A stretch of DNA of 64,000 nt from Flavobacterium caeni (GCF_900101895.1 NZ_FMVF01000009.1:124001-188000); one strand, 5' to 3'; shown: positions 36,101-44,496, numbered from the stretch's first letter. Notes: generated by a model not told the origin, from the sequence alone. A program made the numbers and translations.

Positions 36101-38295
36101 ACCGGAATTTCGGCGCGCAAACTCTCGCATCCATTGACCGTTTGGGTGACGTAATAATTGATGGTTCCATCGGTTGCTGTTGACGGTGTAGGCGCAATGG
36201 CACTTCCAACCCCACCCGTGGCCGAAGCATACCAAAGCAGGTTGCTGCCCGTTGCCGTCAAAGCGGTCGCAGTCGCATTCTGGCAATAAGGTGCCACCGC
36301 CGTGAATGAAGGTGCGGCAGGTGTAGCCTCTATGTTGACGACAATGGCGGCCCGTGGTCCTTCGCAACCATTGGTTTGGCTCACATAATAAGTGGCTGGT
36401 CCCGAAACACTGGTGTCCGGTGTAGGCGCGGTGGCGCTTCCCGTACCGCCGGTGGCTGCGGTATACCAAAGCAAGTTGGTACCCGTAGCGCTCAACGCAG
36501 GCGCGGCTTCTCCTTGACAATAAGCCAGCGGCGTCAAGATTCCCGGCGCGGCCGGCGTGGCCGTAATGGCTACCGGAATATCGTCTACCCTGAATTCAGG
36601 ACAGGTAGCCGAAGCAGGCAATACATAATCAACCAGATAACTTCCCGGCGTACTCGCGCTCGGGTCGATATCACCTGTGGCTGAATTGATCGAAAGCCCC
36701 GCAGGCGTGGCGGTATACGTCCCTCCAGGCGTGACCGTGGTGTTCACAAGCTGCAGCGGCAACTCGGCGCAATAAGGGGTTTGCGGATAATCAAAAACGC
36801 CCGACGGTTCTTCGCCAATCGTGATGGTAAACGGCATGACAAAAACACAGCCGCTTCCCGCCACTTCCTCGAACCGAACCCAAATCTGGTCGGTGTCGGT
36901 CGTCATCGGGTAATTGGCCAGGGTGGCCGTAGGAATTCGTCCGTTGGGAACACCGTTGGTGGCATCGAGTTCAGACGAATTGTAATAGGTGATCATATAG
37001 TCTGATGCACTCGCAGTTCCTAAAATAGCGGCATTTTGGTTGATGTTGATGTTCATCGGCAGCGGATCAGAAGTACAAATATTCAAAGGTGGCGCCGTTT
37101 GCAATGGATTGGGCTGGAACCAAATTGTGATCTGGTCTTCGGCTACTTTACAATCATACGACGTTTCTACCGTCAGTTGATAGACCCCTCCTTGCGTTGC
37201 CGTGTATTCTACATCGTCGACGGTCGCAGGCAATAAAATAGAGGCTACGGGAACAAAAGCCGCAGGGTTGTAGGCCGGCAAATTGGCCGGGTCATAGGTG
37301 TTGTTGAACGACCAGTAAAAATTGTAATCGTCCGGATTCAGGATGTAATCGGGTACCGGAAGGTCTTGGTCGGTAAAATAACTGGCCGGCGGCATGGCCA
37401 GGTTGGTGTCGTCGCCACAAACCGACAAATTCTCGTCGAGGTTGGTGTCATCGACAAGCGCCAGCGGCGTAATCTTAAAATCCTTCAAGAAAACCGCCGA
37501 ATCGTAGGCATTGTCACCCACGTTACCGATCGCCAATTTCATGTGATAAACTTCGCCGCATCTAAGGTTGGCCACCGCAGTCAGCACCGTCGTAAAACCG
37601 TCGTATTGCACATGCGGATTGGCCGCAGGCGTAGTCCCGGTTCCGTTGTTGACATAATACGTGCAATACTCGCACGGGCCATTATTGGTTTGTCCGTTGT
37701 TGACATTGTTGATCGTGATCGGCACTGTCGTATTGGGCACGAATGCAATGTTGTAAGCGTTGTAGGGTACCGATGCGTTGGCCGGATTCGGGCCCGTCAA
37801 AAAGAACCCGAAAACATCGTTGAAACCAGTGTTCGCAAATTCAGGGTATTCTTCTGAAGCGAACACATAGTCGAACGACATTTGCGAGCCCGTCGCCACG
37901 AAATCAAACTCGAGCACTGCCGAGTTCACGACATTGTTTGTCGTAAGCGCCGCCAGGTTTGTATCGGCATTGTATACGGGCGTAACAGGATCGGATGTAC
38001 CGCCTCCGTTGTTGGGCCCATAACCCAACTGCGCGTTTCCGGTCGAGAGCATCACCCCGGCGGTGAGCCCCAAATTGGTCGGGTTAAAATTGGTGGTAAA
38101 ATGCGCGGCCTGTAACTTGATCGCGTTGGCATTCGCAGCCGAACCATTGAAGGTGATGTTGTAGGGCGTAATACTTTGGTCGACCAATACATCGGTGACC
38201 AATTGGGCAGGCGTTTCGGCCGTATTGGTAATGATCAATTGCGCATGGGAGGCCCATCCGCAAAGCATTAAAATACAGAAAGTAAAGTTTTTCAT
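33151..38295 (-). CDS. Large T9SS type B substrate with anchor-L and repeat domains
   Basis: A 1714-residue surface protein. The signal peptide MKNFTFCILMLCGWASHAQ is followed by a choice-of-anchor-L type domain (about 25-280, with VLEFDFVATGSQMSFDYVFA and SEEYPEFANTGFNDVFGFFL). Then comes a mixed region, three Ig-like repeats with LLWYxAATGG motifs, seven SprB-like repeats of about 80 residues with NLEYSING and GCVS, an Ig-like repeat and a C-terminal type B sorting domain (FFTPNGDGYNDTWNI and KFFTPNGDGY). The neighbouring PorP/SprF-like gene fits secretion as a pair. Such proteins act as adhesins in gliding and attachment; which role applies here is inferred. Confidence 0.92.
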   Translation of the reverse strand: MKNFTFCILMLCGWASHAQLIITNTAETPAQLVTDVLVDQSITPYNITFNGSAANANAIKLQAAHFTTNFNPTNLGLTAGVMLSTGNAQLGYGPNNGGGTSDPVTPVYNADTNLAALTTNNVVNSAVLEFDFVATGSQMSFDYVFASEEYPEFANTGFNDVFGFFLTGPNPANASVPYNAYNIAFVPNTTVPITINNVNNGQTNNGPCEYCTYYVNNGTGTTPAANPHVQYDGFTTVLTAVANLRCGEVYHMKLAIGNVGDNAYDSAVFLKDFKITPLALVDDTNLDENLSVCGDDTNLAMPPASYFTDQDLPVPDYILNPDDYNFYWSFNNTYDPANLPAYNPAAFVPVASILLPATVDDVEYTATQGGVYQLTVETSYDCKVAEDQITIWFQPNPLQTAPPLNICTSDPLPMNININQNAAILGTASASDYMITYYNSSELDATNGVPNGRIPTATLANYPMTTDTDQIWVRFEEVAGSGCVFVMPFTITIGEEPSGVFDYPQTPYCAELPLQLVNTTVTPGGTYTATPAGLSINSATGDIDPSASTPGSYLVDYVLPASATCPEFRVDDIPVAITATPAAPGILTPLAYCQGEAAPALSATGTNLLWYTAATGGTGSATAPTPDTSVSGPATYYVSQTNGCEGPRAAIVVNIEATPAAPSFTAVAPYCQNATATALTATGSNLLWYASATGGVGSAIAPTPSTATDGTINYYVTQTVNGCESLRAEIPVTTIALPAAPAVTSLIGYCEGFAAPALTATGSNLLWYSAATGGVGNTTAPTPSTATSATTNYYVSQTVNNCEGPRAMISVEVSPVPSAPVFAITQPNCAVNTATISISSPVGVNLEYSIDNGTNYQSGTMFSGVAAGATYDVIVRNALSACVSPTVPAVVNPALIIPAAPTAAVSAQPNCYTPTGTIEISAPLGANLEYTINGGGAYQSGTTFAGLAPNASYTLSVRDTATGCVSTTTIVNVDAMPANPAAPTLTIVQPICTTPTGTVTISAPTGANLEYSINGGTAYQASPVFVGLAPSTNYNLIVRDLVTGCVSTASVAAVNAIPANPAVPTVTITQPICGDPTGSFVVSAPVGGNFEYSIDGGLNYQSGTTFAGLAAGVTYSATVRDVTTGCVSAARAVVINPALNVPPAPTVGVTVQPICSAPTGTIVVSAPLGANLSYSINGGTNFQAGTTFAGLAPNTTYSVIVRDNVSGCVSTASTAFVDPLPANPPAPTASATVQPICTTPTGTIVITAPVGTDFEYSINGGSGYQAGTTFASLAPNATYNLIVRNTVTGCVSAPTAVVIDPIPANPAAPTGTMTQPTCTAPTGAISVANPTGANLEYSIDGGINYQAGTDFSGLAPNATYSIVVRNTQTGCVSAPGTFTIIPAPTFPATPVATGSDVCAEETITLSTPLVAGATYSWTGPNGFTSSLQNPTIANADASMAGTYSVVISTSANCPSLPGSVTIAVNPLPLPTLPQDGNICYNTVTNTVVTPYVLTTGLSDAQYDFEWYLETDGSYSQIVNEYDSSYSASAPGNYGVIAVDLVTGCASHMVTTTVNMTSPPLAIEVVASDYFDQSQTIAVSVVPSGDYEYQLDNGAFQPGSVFTNVLPGEHIVKVRNACGTLEDVAFLMDYPKFFTPNGDGYNDTWNIFALKGQANAKIYIFDRYGKLLKEISPSGKGWDGTFNQNILPATDYWFSVHYEEDNVSKVFKSHFALKR
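34155..35840 (-). repeat. Seven SprB-like coding repeats
   Basis: The seven units share the pattern C-x-x-PTGTI-x-(I/V)-(S/T)-A-P-x-G-(A)-x-x-(E)YSING and end in GCVSxxxxVxxxP. They are about 80 residues (240 bases) each. Protein conservation exceeds that of the DNA, so the array is old or under selection at protein level. Further upstream, about 35850-36560, a second array of three Ig-like repeats carries LWYxAATGG. Confidence 0.85.
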
Positions 38296-38348
38296 TGTGG
38301 TTTAGTTGGTGGTTTGTTGTAGTTGTGTGTTAAAAAATCTTTAATCTC

Positions 38349-38356
38349 CAAATATA
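38349..38356 (-). promoter_or_regulatory. -7 box for the T9SS substrate operon
   Basis: On the minus strand TATATTTG fits TAnnTTTG; it lies inside the small inverted repeat AATCTC...GAGATT (38343-38362). The start codon at 38295 is about 54 bases away. Confidence 0.4.
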
Positions 38357-38380
38357 GAGATTCAACAAAAATAAGTTTGT

Positions 38381-38388
38381 TAATTTTG
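38381..38388 (+). promoter_or_regulatory. -7 box for the NifU-family gene
   Basis: TAATTTTG fits TAnnTTTG, 19 bases before the ATG at 38408. It lies 25 bases from the divergent promoter element. Confidence 0.45.
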
Positions 38389-38407
38389 CAAAAAAATAAG
38401 GCATTCC

Positions 38408-39301
38408 ATGACTATAAACATCAAGCAAACGCAAAACCCTACCATAATTAAGTTCGAATTTCCAGATTTTATCACAAAAAATGAAAATTTCGAATTTAAG
38501 AACATCGACGAAACCAAGAATTCGCCGCTGGCCAAGCAACTTTTTTATTTACCATTTGTTAAAACAGTGTACATCTCGGGCAATTTCATCGCCATCGAGC
38601 GCTACAACATTGTCGAGTGGGAAGACGTACAGGATGCCGTGGCCGAACAAATCCAAAACTACGTAGACTCGGGCGCCAAGATCCTCGAAATCGACGAAAC
38701 CAAACCCAAAAAACAGCCCGTGACGGTGTATGGCGAAACCACGCCCAATCCGGCCACGCTCAAGTTTGTCGTCAACAAAATGATCACCAAGACACCCGTC
38801 GAATTCAAAAACATCGACGAGACCAAGGCGTCGCCGCTGGCCAAAGAACTGTTCAATTTCCCGTACGTCAGGGAGATTTACATGGATGAAAACTACATCT
38901 CGGTAAGCAAATACGAATCGTACGACTGGAGCGAAATCACACTCGAACTGCGTTCGTTCATCAAGTTGTATATCGAGAACGGCGGCCCGGTGCTCGACGA
39001 AACGCTCATCGAAGCGCCCAAAGCCGAAAAGCAGCAAATCAAAAACTTCGACCACCTCGACACCACCTCGCAGCAAATCATCAACATACTCGAAGAATAC
39101 GTCAAGCCTGCCGTGGCGGCCGATGGCGGCAACATTTTGTTCGACTCGTACGACGAAACCGAAAAACGCGTCAAGGTGATCCTGCAAGGCGCGTGCAACG
39201 GCTGCCCGTCGAGCACGTTTACGCTCAAAAGCGGCATCGAGAACATGCTCAAGGACATGCTGCGCGACGAGGAGATTAAGGTCGAAGCGCTCAATGCTTA
39301 A
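38408..39301 (+). CDS. NifU-family iron-sulfur scaffold with duplicated Nfu_N domain
   Basis: A 297-residue protein. Residues 1-90 and 108-195 are two copies of the Nfu_N fold: both have NIDETK(N/A)SPLAK(Q/E)LF, a PN-type (QNPTIIKFEF and TPNPATLKFV) start and a WE/WS motif. The C-terminal NifU domain (from about 215) has the CxxC that carries the cluster, in GACNGCPSST. It probably delivers 4Fe-4S clusters to apoproteins. Alternatives such as a regulatory role are less likely. It has its own promoter element and a terminator. Confidence 0.92.
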   Translation: MTINIKQTQNPTIIKFEFPDFITKNENFEFKNIDETKNSPLAKQLFYLPFVKTVYISGNFIAIERYNIVEWEDVQDAVAEQIQNYVDSGAKILEIDETKPKKQPVTVYGETTPNPATLKFVVNKMITKTPVEFKNIDETKASPLAKELFNFPYVREIYMDENYISVSKYESYDWSEITLELRSFIKLYIENGGPVLDETLIEAPKAEKQQIKNFDHLDTTSQQIINILEEYVKPAVAADGGNILFDSYDETEKRVKVILQGACNGCPSSTFTLKSGIENMLKDMLRDEEIKVEALNA

Positions 39302-39302
39302 T

Positions 39303-39362
39303 TTTCTAAACGCAAAGATTTCGCAAAGTTTAGAAAGCTCTGCAACCTTTGCGCCTTTGCGG
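39303..39362. repeat. GCAAAG-rich repeat and hairpin after the NifU gene
   Basis: TTTCTAAAC (39303-39311) and GTTTAGAAA (39328-39336) are inverted, with CGCAAAGATTTCGCAAAG between, then GCAACCTTTGCGCCTTTGCGG. The GCAAAG and CTTTGCG units resemble dispersed repeats I know from flavobacterial intergenic DNA. Confidence 0.6.
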
Positions 39363-39382
39363 TAAATAAAAAACTAACTTTA

Positions 39383-39406
39383 AGCGTCCGAAAGGGCGCT
39401 TTTTTT
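39383..39406 (+). terminator. Terminator after the NifU gene
   Basis: AGCGTCC (39383-39389) pairs with GGGCGCT (39394-39400, one G-U pair) around GAAA, then seven T. Confidence 0.8.
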
Positions 39407-39408
39407 AA

Positions 39409-39490
39409 GGAGCTATTTCCCGCTTTACGCTGTATCTTTTGCCTTGCTCGCGCCGGCAAAAGGATGCCGCTGCAATCGGGGCTAGGGCCC
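39409..39490. repeat. Dispersed-repeat-like element
   Basis: The string GAGCTATTTCCCGCT-(N)-CTGTATCTTTTGCC and, after a loop, GGCAAAAGGATGCCGCTG and CAATCGGGGCTAG, matches my memory of a roughly 80-base element found many times in Flavobacterium genomes. Inside it CTTTTGCC (39436-39443) and GGCAAAAG (39455-39462) form a stem. Only one copy lies in this window, so its repeat status cannot be shown here. Confidence 0.55.
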
Positions 39491-39546
39491 CTCGCTTCGA
39501 TATTCGTCATTCCTTATTCGGCGTTCCGCGTTCGTTGACTATTTTT

Positions 39547-39587
39547 GAATGTTGAATGTCGAACAACGAATTTCGAATTTCGAACAA
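39547..39587. repeat. GTCGAAC-type short repeats before the DUF255 gene
   Basis: GAATGTTGAATGTCGAAC is followed by AACGAATTTCGAATTTCGAAC. It is related to the AGTCGAA repeats in other gaps and ends six bases before the next start codon. Confidence 0.6.
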
Positions 39588-39592
39588 TTACC

Positions 39593-41614
39593 ATGAACGA
39601 ACTTTCCCAAGAAACCAGCCCCTACCTGCTCCAGCACGCGCAAAACCCCGTGCATTGGAAAGCCTGGAACGAATCGGCTTTGGCCCAAGCGCAGTACGAG
39701 AACAAACTGATCATCGTATCCATCGGTTATTCGGCCTGTCATTGGTGCCACGTGATGGAACACGAGACCTTCGAAAACGACGAAGCCGCGGCAGTCATGA
39801 ACGCCCATTTTGTCGCCATCAAGGTCGACCGCGAGGAACGTCCCGATGTAGACGCCGTATACATGAAAGCGGTACAAATCATGACCGGGCGTGGCGGCTG
39901 GCCGCTCAACGCCATTTGCCTGCCCGACGGACGACCGGTTTGGGGCGGCACTTATTTCAGGCAACCCGAATGGATCGCCAGCCTCGAACAGCTACAGGAA
40001 CTCTGGCTTTCGAACCCCGAAAAAATGGTCGACTACGCCCAGAAACTACAGGACGGCTTGGTGGGTATTTCGGTCATCGAACCCAAAAGCCAACCCACCG
40101 ACCTGAATCTGGAAAACCTCGCCCCATTGGTCGAAAAGTGGCAAAAAAGTTTCGATTGGGAATTCGGCGGCATGGCGCGTGCGCCCAAATTCATGATGCC
40201 CAACAACTACCGGTTCCTGATGCACTACGGCTTTTTGCATGCCGACCAAAAACTGCTCGATTTTGTTGATTTGACGCTGACGCGCATGGCCTGGGGCGGG
40301 TTGTTCGACACCGTCGGCGGCGGATTTTCGCGCTATTCGGTCGACATGAAATGGCATGTCCCGCATTTCGAGAAAATGCTGTACGACAACGGCCAACTCA
40401 CCTCGCTTTATGCCGACGCTTTCAAACGCACGCAAAATCCGTTGTACCGCGAAGTGGTCGAAAAGACGTTGGCTTTTGTACTACGCGAACTCACCGCGCC
40501 CAACGGGGCTTTTTATTCGGCGCTCGATGCCGACAGTCTCGATGCCCAAGGCCATTTGGAGGAAGGCACGTTTTACATTTGGACGCAAAACGAATTGCAA
40601 GACCTTTTGGCCCAAGACTTCGCGTTGTTTGCCCAAGTCTTTAACCTCAACGATTTCGGTCATTGGGAGCACGGAAATTATGTGTTGATCCAAAACGAAA
40701 CGATCGAAACCATCGCCGCAAAAAATGGCATCGCCGCTGCCGATTTGCAATCCAAGAAAAACGATTGGGAGCGTTTGCTTTGGGACGCTCGCGAAAAACG
40801 CAGCCGCCCAAGGCTCGACGACAAATGCCTCACGTCTTGGAACGCCATCATGTGCAAGGGGTTTGTCGACGCTTATAAGGCATTCGGGCACGAGCACTAC
40901 TTACAAGCCGCCGTCGCCAATGCGCAGTTTTTGGTCGAAAAACAATGGAGCGCCGAAGGCCATTTGTGGCACAGTTACAAGGACGGCAAGAGCACCATCA
41001 ACGGATATCTTGAAGATTACGCTCATACAGCCGAAGCGTTCGTTGCGCTGTACCAGGCCACATTTGAGGAATCTTGGCTTCACCATGCCAAACAGCTCGT
41101 CGATTATTGTTTCGACCATTTTTATGACGCGGTCGGATTTTTCCGGTTTACCTCCGATGCCGATGCGCCGTTGATCGCCCCGCACTTCGAGACCGAAGAC
41201 AACGTGATTCCTGCTTCTAATTCGGTGCTCGCGCACGTGCTTTGGTGTTTATCGGTCTATTTCGAGCATACGCATTGCGAAACCGTGGCGCGCAAAATGC
41301 TCGAACACATGGCCACCGACATCGACTATCCATCGGCGTATTCGAACTGGTTGATCCTGTGGTTGCAACAATCCAATCATACGCGCGAACTGGCCATTTG
41401 CGGCCCGAATGCCGTACGACAGATGCAAACCATCAACAAACAGTATTGGCCGCATGTGTTGGTTGGGGGCGCCGAGCACGAGTCGGGGCTGCCGTTTTTG
41501 GCGCATCGTTTTGACCAAAGCCAAACACTCTTCTATGTTTGCCAGAACAGGGCCTGCCAGCGCCCAACAGACAATATCGACGATGTTAACAAAGATTTAA
41601 ACCCTTATCGTTAA
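39593..41614 (+). CDS. Thioredoxin-domain DUF255 protein (YyaL/SPATA20-like)
   Basis: A 673-residue cytosolic protein of the YyaL/SPATA20 family. Residues 1-165 form a thioredoxin-like domain with CHWC in [17 protein letters not shown] near residue 49. The rest is an alpha/alpha-toroid of the kind seen in N-acylglucosamine 2-epimerases and cellobiose-type enzymes (for example [20 protein letters not shown] and [16 protein letters not shown]). Its biochemical function is not known. Start ATG at 39593 fits the family opening [19 protein letters not shown]; an upstream in-frame ATG at 39545 lies within repeat DNA. Confidence 0.9.
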   Translation: MNELSQETSPYLLQHAQNPVHWKAWNESALAQAQYENKLIIVSIGYSACHWCHVMEHETFENDEAAAVMNAHFVAIKVDREERPDVDAVYMKAVQIMTGRGGWPLNAICLPDGRPVWGGTYFRQPEWIASLEQLQELWLSNPEKMVDYAQKLQDGLVGISVIEPKSQPTDLNLENLAPLVEKWQKSFDWEFGGMARAPKFMMPNNYRFLMHYGFLHADQKLLDFVDLTLTRMAWGGLFDTVGGGFSRYSVDMKWHVPHFEKMLYDNGQLTSLYADAFKRTQNPLYREVVEKTLAFVLRELTAPNGAFYSALDADSLDAQGHLEEGTFYIWTQNELQDLLAQDFALFAQVFNLNDFGHWEHGNYVLIQNETIETIAAKNGIAAADLQSKKNDWERLLWDAREKRSRPRLDDKCLTSWNAIMCKGFVDAYKAFGHEHYLQAAVANAQFLVEKQWSAEGHLWHSYKDGKSTINGYLEDYAHTAEAFVALYQATFEESWLHHAKQLVDYCFDHFYDAVGFFRFTSDADAPLIAPHFETEDNVIPASNSVLAHVLWCLSVYFEHTHCETVARKMLEHMATDIDYPSAYSNWLILWLQQSNHTRELAICGPNAVRQMQTINKQYWPHVLVGGAEHESGLPFLAHRFDQSQTLFYVCQNRACQRPTDNIDDVNKDLNPYR

Positions 41615-41634
41615 AGCATTTGCGATATTCTTTG

Positions 41635-41642
41635 TAAGTTTG
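41635..41642 (+). promoter_or_regulatory. -7 box for the LEA-like gene
   Basis: TAAGTTTG fits TAnnTTTG, 22 bases before the ATG at 41665. Confidence 0.4.
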
Positions 41643-41664
41643 GGTTTAACCAATCTAAATCAAC

Positions 41665-42228
41665 ATGGGACTAGGATCATTTTTTAAGAACCTGTTCGGC
41701 GGCAAAGACAACGTCGAGAACAGTGCACAAAAGGTCGAAAATAAAATCGACGACGTCAAGGACACCGTAGACCAAGTAGCCGAAAAGGCCAAGGATACCG
41801 TAGCGTCTGCCGCGCAAAAAGTCGAGGAAAAAATCGAACAGCCGGCCGCCGATTCTTGGCAAGACAAGGCCGAGAGTTTTGTCGACAACCTCAAGGACAA
41901 AGCCAGCGAATATGCCGACAAGGCCGAAGATTTTGTAGAGGAAAACTACGCCAAGGCCAAGGAAGCGGCTGCGCCTTACATCGAAAAGGCCGAAGATTTG
42001 GCCGAAGCCGCGCAGGAAAAAGTAGGCCAGTATTCGAAAGAGGCCGCCGATAAAATCGAAGACGTGGTCGATTCGGTCAAGGAAAAAGTATCGGACTGGA
42101 CCAACAAAGCCGAAGACACGGCCGCACAAGCCAAGGAATCGGTCAACAACTTTGTGGGCGACGCCGATGCCGATGCCGAGCAAAAAGCGGCCGACGCAGG
42201 CAACCGCGTTGAAGAAGACGCCGATTAA
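41665..42228 (+). CDS. LEA-like / YtxH-like helical protein
   Basis: A 187-residue, Ala/Lys/Glu/Asp-rich protein with a short hydrophobic N-terminus (MGLGSFFKNLFGG). The rest is a run of amphipathic repeats of about 11 residues (for example KAKDTVASAAQKVEEK, DKAEDFVEENYAKAKEAA and DKASEYADKAEDF), like group 3 LEA proteins or apolipoproteins and partly like YtxH. Such proteins are linked to desiccation or osmotic protection and membrane surfaces in other organisms. No catalytic motif is present. It is followed by an MscS channel gene after a terminator. Confidence 0.8.
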   Translation: MGLGSFFKNLFGGKDNVENSAQKVENKIDDVKDTVDQVAEKAKDTVASAAQKVEEKIEQPAADSWQDKAESFVDNLKDKASEYADKAEDFVEENYAKAKEAAAPYIEKAEDLAEAAQEKVGQYSKEAADKIEDVVDSVKEKVSDWTNKAEDTAAQAKESVNNFVGDADADAEQKAADAGNRVEEDAD

Positions 42229-42251
42229 ACGACTAAAAACACTACCTTTAC

Positions 42252-42279
42252 AACCTCCACAAACGGAGGTTTTTTTTTC
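42252..42279 (+). terminator. Terminator whose 3' arm contains GGAGG before mscS
   Basis: AACCTCC (42252-42258) pairs with GGAGGTT (42265-42271) and is followed by a T-tract. The mscS-like ATG is at 42282. GGAGG, a Shine-Dalgarno-type sequence, lies within the stem 12 bases ahead of that ATG. Confidence 0.85.
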
Positions 42280-42281
42280 GC

Positions 42282-43112
42282 ATGAAACCGTTAATAGCCG
42301 ACATCAACTACATCGAACAATACACGCAAAAATTCATCACCCTGCTCATCGAATATTCGCCCAAACTAATTGGGGCGTTCATCCTGCTGTTCGTGGGGTT
42401 ATGGGTCACCAAACTGATCAACCGTTTTGCGCGCAAACTCATGGTCAAGCGCGACGTCGAACCTACGCTCGTCGAGTTCTTGTCGGACATCATCTTTTGG
42501 GCATTGCGCATCGTTTTGTTCATCGCGGTTATTTCCAAACTCGGGATCGAATCGTCGTCGTTTGTGGCGATTCTGGGTGCTGCGGGTCTGGCCATCGGTT
42601 TGTCTTTGCAGGGTTCGCTGTCGAACTTTGCGGGCGGGATGCTCATCATTTTGTTCAAGCCGTTCAAATTGGGCGACACCATCGAGGCGCAGGGCGTATC
42701 GGGCATGGTGATCGACATCCAGATTTTTGTCACGCAACTGCTCACGGCCAATAACCAGGTGATCTACATTCCCAATGGCGCGTTGTCCAACGGTACCATC
42801 ATCAATTTTTCGCAACAGCAAACCCGACGCACCGACCTTACGATCGGCATTTCGTATGACACCAACATCAAGCAGGCCAAGGACATCATTACCGAAATCA
42901 TCGACCGTCATCCCAAGATCCACAAGAATCCGCATGCAACAGTGACGGTAAGGGAATTGACCGATTCGGGGATCAAGATCGCCATTCGCGCCTGGACGGC
43001 CAACGAAGATTTCGCCGACGTGACCGCCGATCTGCTCGAACAAAGCAAAACGGCTTTCGACCAGGCAGGCATTTCGATCCAGCCGTTTTTGAAAGAGTTT
43101 TCGAAATCCTGA
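42282..43112 (+). CDS. MscS-family mechanosensitive channel
   Basis: A 276-residue small-conductance channel of the MscS family. Three hydrophobic helices are visible in the first 110 residues (about 22-45, 65-85, 90-112), the last being the Gly/Ala-rich pore helix (SSSFVAILGAAGLAIGLSLQ GSLSNFAGG). The cytoplasmic beta domain starts at about 120 (FKLGDTIEAQGVSGMVIDIQ) and includes YIPNGALSNGTIINFS. It opens under osmotic down-shock. Its position next to the LEA-like gene may be a stress pair, but a terminator separates the two. Confidence 0.93.
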   Translation: MKPLIADINYIEQYTQKFITLLIEYSPKLIGAFILLFVGLWVTKLINRFARKLMVKRDVEPTLVEFLSDIIFWALRIVLFIAVISKLGIESSSFVAILGAAGLAIGLSLQGSLSNFAGGMLIILFKPFKLGDTIEAQGVSGMVIDIQIFVTQLLTANNQVIYIPNGALSNGTIINFSQQQTRRTDLTIGISYDTNIKQAKDIITEIIDRHPKIHKNPHATVTVRELTDSGIKIAIRAWTANEDFADVTADLLEQSKTAFDQAGISIQPFLKEFSKS

Positions 43113-43155
43113 GAACTGTCTTATTTTTTGTAGTATTGTTGTTTAAATACGTACC

Positions 43156-43833
43156 ATGAAAAAAATATCTTGTTTTTTGCTGGGATTGATTTGTTTTCCT
43201 TTGGCGGCGCAATCGCTTCAGGAAGAAGTACAGCATCCGGACATCGCAACCAAGTTGTTCAAAAACCCGAAATACGTAAAGGACAAGTCCCAAGGCTCGC
43301 CTTACAAACAAATAATGTTTGCGCAAGCAAGCGTCGAAAAGCTAAACATCAAGGCTTTTATGCGCTACAATGCCTACAAAGATGAATTTGAATTCATCAC
43401 ACCCAAAAGCGACACCCTGGTTTTGGACAAAATAGAAGACTTTGACCGCATCGTCTTTACAGGACTTCGAAAACAATACGAATTGATTCCGTATACCGAA
43501 GACAAGAAACTCGTTTATGGATACCTTGTAAACGTACACCAGAAAGACGGGTGGACCCTCTACCGCAAAGAGCGCGTGTCGTTTGTTGAAGCCAAACCCG
43601 CCAAAACTTCGCTCGAGGTCAGTATGCCGGCCAAATTCAGCCCGATGCGCGACATCTTTTTCCTGCGCAACAAAGAAGGTATGACAACCGATTTTCCGGA
43701 AAGCAAAAAAGCGTTAGTCAAACTATTTCCAGCGCACAAAGACAAAATCGACGTTTTTGTCAAACAAGCCCAGACGAATTTTGACAATGAATCTGACTTG
43801 ATTCAGCTTGTGAACTTTCTTGCGACACTTTGA
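43156..43833 (+). CDS. Secreted protein of unknown function
   Basis: I do not recognise a named family. The 225-residue protein has a signal peptide (MKKISCFLLGLICFPLAAQS), so it is exported. The mature part is Lys-rich with mixed strands and helices, for example NIKAFMRYNAYKDEFEFIT and IVFTGLRKQYELIPY; it contains no cysteine pair or catalytic motif. Similar proteins seem common in Flavobacteria but unlabelled. It is convergent with tsaB, which ends one base after it. Confidence 0.75.
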   Translation: MKKISCFLLGLICFPLAAQSLQEEVQHPDIATKLFKNPKYVKDKSQGSPYKQIMFAQASVEKLNIKAFMRYNAYKDEFEFITPKSDTLVLDKIEDFDRIVFTGLRKQYELIPYTEDKKLVYGYLVNVHQKDGWTLYRKERVSFVEAKPAKTSLEVSMPAKFSPMRDIFFLRNKEGMTTDFPESKKALVKLFPAHKDKIDVFVKQAQTNFDNESDLIQLVNFLATL

Positions 43834-44496
43834 TTACTTGCCGCCCACCAAAAAGTCCTTGAGGTAATAAGGCTCGAAGTACGCCACATCTACAAAATCC
43901 TGCGCCAGAAACTTGGCATGCGCCAGCGCACCCATCGCGTTGGCCGATGGAAAAACAACATCTTCGAGAAAGACAAAACGATCATCGGTTAACACCGTCT
44001 TGCATTTTTGCTGACAGTCGCCCACAATATACATTTTTGCGTTGGTATCGGCATACGATTCGGCCGTAAGGATTTCGGCCTGAACACCGCGCACCGCATT
44101 TCTATTGGCGTCAAAAACGGCGCTGTATACTTCCATACGCCGGGCATCGATCATGGGTATGATCAAACCGTCGGATACCGTGACCTGCGCCGCGAGAACG
44201 GCCAACGTATCGATGGCGACAAGCGGAATCCCAAGCGCGAAACACAATCCTTTGGCCGCCGATACCCCGATGCGCAAACCGGTATAAGACCCGGGCCCTT
44301 GGCTTACGGCCACCGCCGACAAATCGGCGTAAGTGATTTGTGCGTCCAACATCGCTTGCTCGATGAACAAATGCAATTTCTCGGCATGCGAAAAACCTTG
44401 CTCGGCCACCTCACGCAAAGCGATGGTCTGTCCGTCGCGCGATACGGCAACCGAACAGTTCTTGGTGGCGGTTTCGAGTTGTAAGAGATAAGCCAT
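43834..44496 (-). CDS. tsaB: tRNA threonylcarbamoyladenosine protein TsaB
   Basis: TsaB supports TsaD in making the t6A modification of tRNAs that read ANN codons. The 220-residue protein has the actin/ASKHA fold opening LLQLETATKNCSVAVSRDG and the SQGPGSYTGLRIGVSAAKGL motif. The ATG at 44496 overlaps the preceding adaptor gene's TAA by one base (TAATG), so it is translationally coupled to the exporter operon. A longer upstream reading frame exists but gives no family similarity. Confidence 0.94.
   Translation of the reverse strand: MAYLLQLETATKNCSVAVSRDGQTIALREVAEQGFSHAEKLHLFIEQAMLDAQITYADLSAVAVSQGPGSYTGLRIGVSAAKGLCFALGIPLVAIDTLAVLAAQVTVSDGLIIPMIDARRMEVYSAVFDANRNAVRGVQAEILTAESYADTNAKMYIVGDCQQKCKTVLTDDRFVFLEDVVFPSANAMGALAHAKFLAQDFVDVAYFEPYYLKDFLVGGK

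Noticed and set aside
34155..36560. Possible CRISPR-like repeats
   Set aside because: The periodicity (about 240 bases) is that of protein domains encoded in frame. There are no short identical repeats or spacers, and no cas genes.
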